Source of the DNA: Favolaschia claudopus
Taxonomy: Eukaryota > Basidiomycota > Agaricomycetes > Agaricales > Mycenaceae
Direction of reading: 5' to 3'
NCBI GenBank assembly: GCA_037176885.1
Contig: JAWWNJ010000011.1
Coordinates: 1,054,001-1,118,000, forward strand
Length of the DNA: 64,000 nt
Shown: positions 57,811 through 64,000 of the stretch, piece by piece
Numbering within the stretch: position 1 is the first letter of the stretch
Layout: each line of letters begins with the position of its first letter
Notes under the pieces: model-generated
Told to the model about the DNA's origin: nothing
The model's database searches: none
What the model saw: the letters and a program-made list of their open reading frames with translations, nothing else
Made by a program: the position numbers and the translations under genes

Positions 57811-60310
57811 TGTTCAATTCACCCCGTTCTCCTCCCTAGTTCAGCCTGGTTTTTGGCATGAACTCACCTCGCTGAAAATCGATGTTCTCCGCCTTTCAGA
57901 CGAGGCTTTGCCCATCACTGGTTCCTACTCGGTTGGTCGATCAATAAACGACCGCGAAACTGGCAACGAGATCTTGTTGGGCTGTAATCTCAGCGTTGGT
58001 CCGGAGTCATTCGACAACAGTGCTCAGTGAGCTGCTCGTAGCATTAATCGATCGTCATTGACGCGTGTCAAGTCCACCATCCGGCGCGTTCGTCGCCAAA
58101 GGCCATTTCAAGAACTACAACACTATCGAAGAGTTCAAAGCTGCCGACAAGTCTGTGCTGTTTACCCAAGAGGCAGAGAAAGTGCGTGCCATGAATCCAC
58201 GTTCAAAAGTCTCTTTGACCATCTAAATTATTCAGATATGGGAGTCAATTATCGCAAAGCGCGAAACATCAAGTCTCAGCAATTTTCTCCTCATCACTTA
58301 TGCCGATTTGAAGAAGTACAAATACTACTACTGGTTTGCCTTCCCCGCGTTTGCAGCAAAGCCTGCGTGGGAGATCGATGAGCCTGGCTGGAAGTTGGCG
58401 AGCGACGAGTTGACCAACGAGTCTGTCAGTAACACGCGTTATCCATCCGATTTTCGGTTCTAATCGCGTTCATCACATCAAGCTTTCGTCTATTCATGCT
58501 CAACTACGCGCCACACCGCTGCCCTTTTTCTTGGTTCGTTCTGGGGTTGAGATCGCGCCAGTCGAGTCATACTCTACCTTCTTTGCCGATGTTCCTCCAG
58601 CCGAGCAAACCATTGGCTTCGTTGACCCGTCTGCAAGCCCCGCAAGTCCTGGTTGGCCTTTGCGCAACCTTCTGGCATACCTCCATGCTTTATACCCAAC
58701 TACTTCATCCTCTGTGCGTGTCCTCTGCTGGCGCGACGCCGAAGTCCCTGCCGCTGGTGCTCCATGGAAGAGTCGTTTTGGTGTCGTCCATGCTGCTCCT
58801 CCTGCTGCCGACGCACAAACGAAACCAAGCGCCGTGGGATGGGAGAAGAATCCGCAAGGAAAGCTGGCGCCCCGTGTTGCTGATCTCGCGCCGATGATGG
58901 ACCCGACGCGTCTTGCGGATCAAGCGGTCGACCTTAATCTCAAGCTGATGCGCTGGCGCATTCTTCCTGCTCTGGATCTCGAAAAGATTTCGAGTACGCG
59001 CTGTCTTCTACTTGGCGCAGGGACGCTTGGGTGTTATGTTGCAAGAACGCTCATGGTTTGTGCAGTGTACCTCGCTTTTTCCCAATCACTGATTTTGAAC
59101 TCACTTTCAGGGGTGGGGTGTGCGCGACATAACACTGGTCGATTCGGGACGAGTTTCCTTTTCAAACCCTGTGCGGCAGCCACTTTTTGAATTCGAAGAC
59201 TGTCTGGAAGGTGGTAAACCCAAGGCTCAGTGCGCTGCTGCGCGAATGAAGAAGATATTTCCTGGCATCGTGCGTGATTGTTTGATTTACTGGCATTACT
59301 TTCATCTCAAACATATTTTGAAAATAGAATGCTACAGGCCACACCCTTGCTATACCAATGCCGGGCCACCCAGTACCTCCTGCCCTCGTTGACCAAGCGC
59401 GAGAGGAAGTGAAGCGCCTAGAGGCGCTCATCGATGCTCACGACGCCGTATTCTTGCTAATGGATTCGCGGGAAAGTAGGTGGCTCCCCACTGTGATCTC
59501 TGCGGCAAAGGGCAAGGTAATTCACCTCCGAATTTGCTGGCTGTGAAATGAGGTTGAGTCTGCCGCTTAGATCGTTCTCAACGCTGCACTCGGGTTCGAT
59601 ACATTTTTGGTTATGCGGCACGGCGTGCGTGCGTCTAAAGTACGCGAAGGGGCTTCTCAACTTGGCTGCTATTATTGCAACGATATCGTTGCGCCCGCTG
59701 ATGTGTGCTGTTTTCTTACTATGCCCTGGTTCGCCGCTGAATAAATAAACAGTCCCTGACTGACCGGACACTTGATGAGATGTGCACCGTTACACGGCCG
59801 GGTCTTGCGTCTCTTGCTGCTTCCACTGCAGTCGAGCTATTGGCTTCAGTTCTACAGCATCCGGACGGGTGAGTAATCCCGAATTTCTGAGCGCATGAAT
59901 AGAGAAATAATAACACAACTCTCACAGCGTCCATGCTGGTGCGCCGCCGCCGAACTCGGACCCGTCGCAGCTGATCGGCGCCGGTGTGCTCGGACTGGTG
60001 CCACATCAGCTGCGGGGATTCCTCGCCCAGTTCCGGAATTTGCACATTGTCGGTGCAGCTTATGGCAGGTGCACAGGATGCAGTGAATCGGTGAGTGTGT
60101 GCGCGGTTTAGCCGTGAACAACCTCTCACGCGGGGTCTTAAGGTGCTGGCGGCGTACGAGACCCAAGGCTTTGATATGATTTTGCAAGCTCTCAATGATG
60201 ATAAGTACTTGCCGCATCTCACGGGGCTGGATAAACTGTATGAGGAGGGCCAGAAAGCGCTGGAAGAGGTGGATTGGGATGTCGATGAGGGTGGCGAAGA
60301 TGATTTCTGA
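57803..60310 (+). CDS. ATG7: autophagy E1 enzyme ATG7
   Basis: E1-like enzyme that activates Atg8 and Atg12 in autophagy. The start [18 protein letters not shown] matches the ATG7 N-terminus, with [34 protein letters not shown] and [12 protein letters not shown] in the N-terminal domain. The adenylation domain has [23 protein letters not shown] and [20 protein letters not shown]. The catalytic Cys lies in [13 protein letters not shown] after [20 protein letters not shown], as in other ATG7 proteins. The C-terminal tail is [13 protein letters not shown]. About nine exons of short introns are needed. A possible small gene overlaps the start on the other strand. Confidence 0.95.
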
Positions 60311-61424
60311 TGACCGAGTGACGACTTTTCTCTGCTTTTGTGTACAGAATCAACGGAAGGAATGTAAGTGAACGTGTATCCAGGTAGAACAGATTTTATG
60401 TAGAGTAGGACAATAATAAGAAGCCTGAACCGAAGTTCGGGATTTCGGCAAAGCGGGAAAACAAGGCCATCGATTCTTGTTCTGAACGGTCAGAGCTTTT
60501 GACTTTTCGCCCTTGTCCCACGCTCCCGAAAGGGAAATTCGCGTGCCTTGTTTGCACCTCCGTCAAACCAGCGAACCGGCTCAGCTTCGGTCTACTCAGT
60601 GACGTGACTTCCATCTCTCTTGTCTTTCACCACCTGCCTCCGCCTGCCTCCCTTCCTTTGCCATCTGAGAGTTGCATGAAGAGTCTCCAGCGCGCGTTCA
60701 TGGCTACCGACGCCGTCCCCGCCTGCCAGCGGCATCGGGCTTGGGCACAGCAAGATACCATCCATGAGGGCCGCGCTTCATTACGGTCGGAGTTAGAGAC
60801 TGAGTCTCGGGCTGAGGGATCCGGAGTAGGTGAGTAGGTGCCACGCTTTTCAATGGCTCTCATTGCGGCAAGTAAGCCCATGTTCTCTTCCTCACTTTAT
60901 TCTACAACGACGTTGGAACGTTCCCGGGCCTTTGCCACCCATCATACATCATTCTCTGCGCACCTCCTTCATCCCTCCTTCCATTTCCAAGACACTCTAC
61001 TAGCTCATCCTTTTCTGTACCCTGATTACCCCCTGCATTCCCACTATCCACTCCCTGTGACTCTTGTAGCCTGTAGAAACCAATGTTCGGCATCTAATTC
61101 CAATCTGACGAATTTTGCTCCTGTGCCACTGTGGACACCACAATAAATTACATTTGCTTGTCTCTCACTGATCTTGCCTCTCAATTCAATTCTTTTTTTC
61201 AATACTCTTAGAAAGTTGATTTTAAAAAATCTGTTTGAAACCTCTGCTTGCGCAAGTTCGACGCGGCCGGTGGCATTCACGTCAAAGAACAATGGCTCAA
61301 CTCCCTCAGACGAGCCAGTTCATAGTTTGTGGCCATGGAGTAAACAAGGCACGCGAGTTCCCTTTTCGGGAGCGTGAGACAAGGGCGAAAAGTCGGCAAC
61401 TGACGGTCAGAAGCTCGTTATTAC
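60311..61424. other. intergenic, no gene recognised
   Basis: A plus-strand frame at 60499..60837 and a short one beginning MAQLPQTSQFIVCGHG near 61293 are open, but neither matches a family. The second reads into the GC-rich repeat. Confidence 0.35.
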
Positions 61425-62200
61425 GACAAGCTTAAGCACCCCGCCTTCGGCAGGGCCGGCTCGCTGCGCTCGCGTCCCTCCCTACGGCTGGTGCACAGCT
61501 TGTCGGGGCTCCGCCCCAAACCCCGCGTGTTTTTTTGCTGGATTCCGTGCCCGCGGCGCCGCACTGCCGCTCGCTGCACTCGCCGGCGCGCGGCGCCGGG
61601 GAAAGCGTGTGAAAAGTCACCTGCTTTTTCACGTGAATTATCACGGGACCTGCGGTCCCGTAGTGTCTTTTATTATAGACAAGCTTTAGCTCCCTGCCTC
61701 CGGCACGGCCGACTCGCTGCGCTCGCCGGCCTCCCTCCGTTCGGTCACACAGCTTGTTGGGGCTGGCCGCCCCAAACCCCGCTGCGCTCGCTCCGCTCGC
61801 GACGTCTAGTGCGATCTCAACATCTCGACAACAACCCCGTGATTTTCTGTCAAAAGTCACGCGACTGATGGCCTGGCCCTGTTTTCAAGTATAGGACAAG
61901 CTTAAGCACCCCGCCTTCGGCAGGGCCGGCTCGCTGCGCTCGCGTCCCTACCTACGGGGGGTACACAGCTTGTCGGGGCTCCGCCCCAAACCCCGCGTGT
62001 TTTTTTCTTGCTGGATTGCGTGCCCTCGGCGCCGCACTACCGCTCGTTGCACTCGCGGTGCGCGTCGCCGTCGGGAAGGTTCGTGGGAACCGGGAGCAAC
62101 ATCTCGACAGTCGGCAGCGACATCTCGACATGGTCCCGTGGTTTCGTCTCAAAGTCACGTTACTTTTCACGTGTCCTGATCCTTGTGTTTTCATGTATAG
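61425..62200. repeat. GC-rich tandem repeat, three diverged units
   Basis: Three units start at 61425, 61678 and 61895, each beginning GACAAGCTT. Units 1 and 3 share GGCTCGCTGCGCTCGCGTCC and GTCGGGGCTCCGCCCCAAAC, then TTTTTTT tracts; unit 2 is a diverged copy. CATCTCGACA boxes occur in units 2 and 3 and TATAG precedes each junction. The block GGGGCTCCGCCCC is a small hairpin. Lengths are about 253, 217 and 306 bp. No open frame runs through the array. Confidence 0.75.
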
Positions 62201-62886
62201 GATAGGACTTTGCGATCAATAATGTCCGGCATTTGCCGATACTTTTGCGTTTTGTCTTTCCTGTGTGTAGTTAGAACTTGATATTCCTTGAGAGGTTCGG
62301 AACAAGTTATCCGGCACTTATTGCCTCAATTTTTGTGTACGTATTCTTTCTCGTCTCCGCTCTCGGGGGGAAACAAATACGGCACGTGAGAGGCGGTATA
62401 CCAAAAGTACGACACGTGAGATATGCGTCCCGTGCTGTAATTGATGGCGGATCAAGGGAGATCTTCGCCCAGCGGCCTGAGTATAAGTAGGTAGCAGTGT
62501 AATCCGTAGAATTCACGTCTACACCCCAAGCAAGGCGTCCCCCCGCAGCTTGCGAAGAGAAACTCGAGCTTTATTGATGCAACACCAAGAGGATCGAAGT
62601 CCTTGTAGGACCTTGTTAATACGAAGGATCAAGCAAGATTACTCGGATCAAAATCGAATGATCAATCGGAATCGTGCCTGCCATGCGAAGCAGTGGCCTC
62701 AACACCAAGTCTTTTGTGCTGAAGCGCTGCCTTGTTGAGCCTGTGGCAACCCCAACGGTCGGACAATTGTCGTCCACTTCTTTGTACCCTTGAACAGCTT
62801 TAAATGGCGCTATCCAGCTCAACACCTCTGAATCTGTGCAACGCTCACTATATTGCTTCATCTGCCGCTTCTGTCGCTCTACCACG
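62201..62886. other. upstream region of the Gly-rich gene
   Basis: No gene recognised. A GTATAAGTA box near 62478 and TTTAAATGGC near 62800 are candidate core promoter elements. Confidence 0.4.
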
Positions 62887-64000
62887 ATGCCCATCGTGAC
62901 TCTAAGAGTAGGGCCAGAGTCTCCAGCTCATTTCGAAGCTTCCAATGCATCTCGATGCGCAGACAACTCGGGCGACACACTTGGGTCACTGGCAATCTCT
63001 CCTCAACACACTGATTCTACAGCTGCTAGCAGTAGTACCCACGGAGGCTTTCATGCGCATTCCCAGGCTCCCGATAACCTGATCTTAAATCGAGACCAGT
63101 TTTGCGAGAAGTACAATCTCAGCAAAGAGATCAGAGAGCTGCTAGTGCGCTACAACATCCAAGCTGCCGACACTCTACTCGATGCTGATGGTCATTCTCT
63201 GCGCGAATTGGGGTTCAAGCTTGGGCATATCGCAGAACTCAACTGGGCCTTAACCAAGATGTTGATGGATCAGAGAAGGCTGCCCCCACACGTCGCCGCA
63301 GACGCCACCTCGGAATTTAAACCTATCGTTTACGGTGCGTACTTATTCAGTTGGTGGAATATATTTGTTTAATATCCGCAGGTGGAACCGGAGGGGCTGG
63401 TGGAAATAGCTGTACCAGACCAGGGGGCGGGGGCACTGGACACGGGGCACAAATCTCGCTAAGTGATGTTCCCAGGTTCAGCGTAATCAGTGGTCAGTCC
63501 GTGAAATGTGTCGTAGACCACCTATTAACACCTCCAAAGGAGGAATTGGCGGGGCAGGTGGCGATCTTGATGACTCCAGCGAGGAGTACGCAGCCTATAA
63601 AGCAGGGAAACAAAGTCAAGCCAATGCACGACCTCCTCCAGGTCGCACACTGAGCGGTATGTAAATTTCCCTCATATCATCCTCCCTTCTGATTATGCTG
63701 CAGGCGGCACAGGCGGAGCCGGCGGACCAGGGCACCAAGCCGGCGGTTCAGGAGGTTCAGGTGAAGCTGCCCAAATGGCCGCCGAGGATGTGGGATTTTT
63801 CAACATCATCAGAGGTGAGCTACCTCTACTGCATGGCATATCTGATTAAGGCCCAACCCTCAGGAGGAACTGGTGGTGCCGGGGGTCACTCGGACCTTCA
63901 GGGAGGCCTTGGTGGCGGAGGTGAAGGTTCCAAGTTTGAACCGCGGCTCATACATTCTATCGACGATGAGACACGACGTCGGTTACCGGAGACGAATTTG
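62887..64000 (+). CDS. SAM-like domain plus Gly-rich exon repeats, partial
   Basis: Exons read so far: 62887..63334, 63382..63492, 63540..63657, 63704..63814, 63864 onward, open at the right edge. The first exon encodes a low-complexity start, then NRDQFCEKYNLSKEIRELL and LRELGFKLGHIAELNWALTK, the same SAM-like domain as at 56829. Each later exon opens with a Gly repeat: GGTGGAGGNSC, GGIGGAGGDL, GGTGGAGGPG, GGTGGAGGHS. All introns are phase 1 and end each unit with a Gly split between exons, so units could be added or lost without changing frame. The function is unknown, and the stop lies beyond the window. Confidence 0.7.

Noticed and set aside
61425..62200. CRISPR-like array
   Set aside because: Units are over 200 bp with three copies and no uniform spacers.
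1..64000. tRNA, rRNA and CRISPR arrays
   Set aside because: I looked for B-box sequences and spaced direct repeats and found none that form a convincing gene or array; a dedicated scan could still find a tRNA.

Overview
The window looks like nuclear DNA of a mushroom-forming basidiomycete (Agaricomycetes). Genes are close together on both strands and are cut by many introns of about 45-60 bp. The gene set fits: glyoxal oxidase, nitrate reductase, an intron-rich Zn2Cys6 regulator, CVNH lectin-like and Gly-rich SAM-like proteins, F-box and PITH proteins. No rRNA, tRNA, CRISPR array or bacterial operon was seen. Exon joins were read by hand. Where exact joins are given, their lengths sum to whole codons and the joined protein matches a known family.

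Layout. 0.3-6.1 kb: a purine nucleoside permease-like gene and the large subunit of ribonucleotide reductase (both minus). 6.4-6.8 kb: a MITE. 8.1-15.9 kb (minus): a NOP58-chaperone homologue (NOPCHAP1/C12orf45), a 15-exon glyoxal oxidase and a Zn2Cys6 transcription factor. 16.6-19.2 kb: a CVNH-domain protein (plus) and an ALY/Yra1 mRNA-export adaptor (minus). 19.6-22.8 kb: two tandem genes for Ubc9-like E2 proteins that lack the catalytic Cys; the first copy is broken by an insertion. 23.9-28.7 kb: a bHLH factor, an SPX-RING protein and VPS28. 28.9-34.2 kb: nitrate reductase, divergent from mitochondrial ribosomal protein uS5m. 34.3-39.6 kb: an F-box protein, two palindromes and a Ran1/Pat1-type kinase. 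40.7-46.6 kb: a KEN-box protein, an NCS1 transporter and the NEDD8 E1 subunit ULA1. 46.8-55.3 kb: a PPR-like protein, a PITH protein, an EVE/THYN1 protein, an intronless P450 and an MFS transporter. 56.0-57.2 kb: small Gly-rich and SAM-like genes. 57.5-60.3 kb: ATG7 and a small divergent ORF. 61.4-62.2 kb: a GC-rich tandem repeat. 62.9 kb to the right edge: a Gly-rich exon-repeat gene, cut by the window end.

The genes are mostly unrelated housekeeping and accessory functions, not a pathway cluster. Several touch protein turnover (Ubc9-like pseudo-E2s, ULA1, F-box, VPS28, SPX-RING, ATG7). The most unusual signals are micro-exons of 4, 6, 9 and 11 nt in three genes between 6 and 16 kb. The 6-nt one carries the third zinc-binding Cys of a DNA-binding domain and could be skipped without a frameshift. 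The second is the pair of Ubc9-derived E2s in which the active-site Cys is replaced by Gly.
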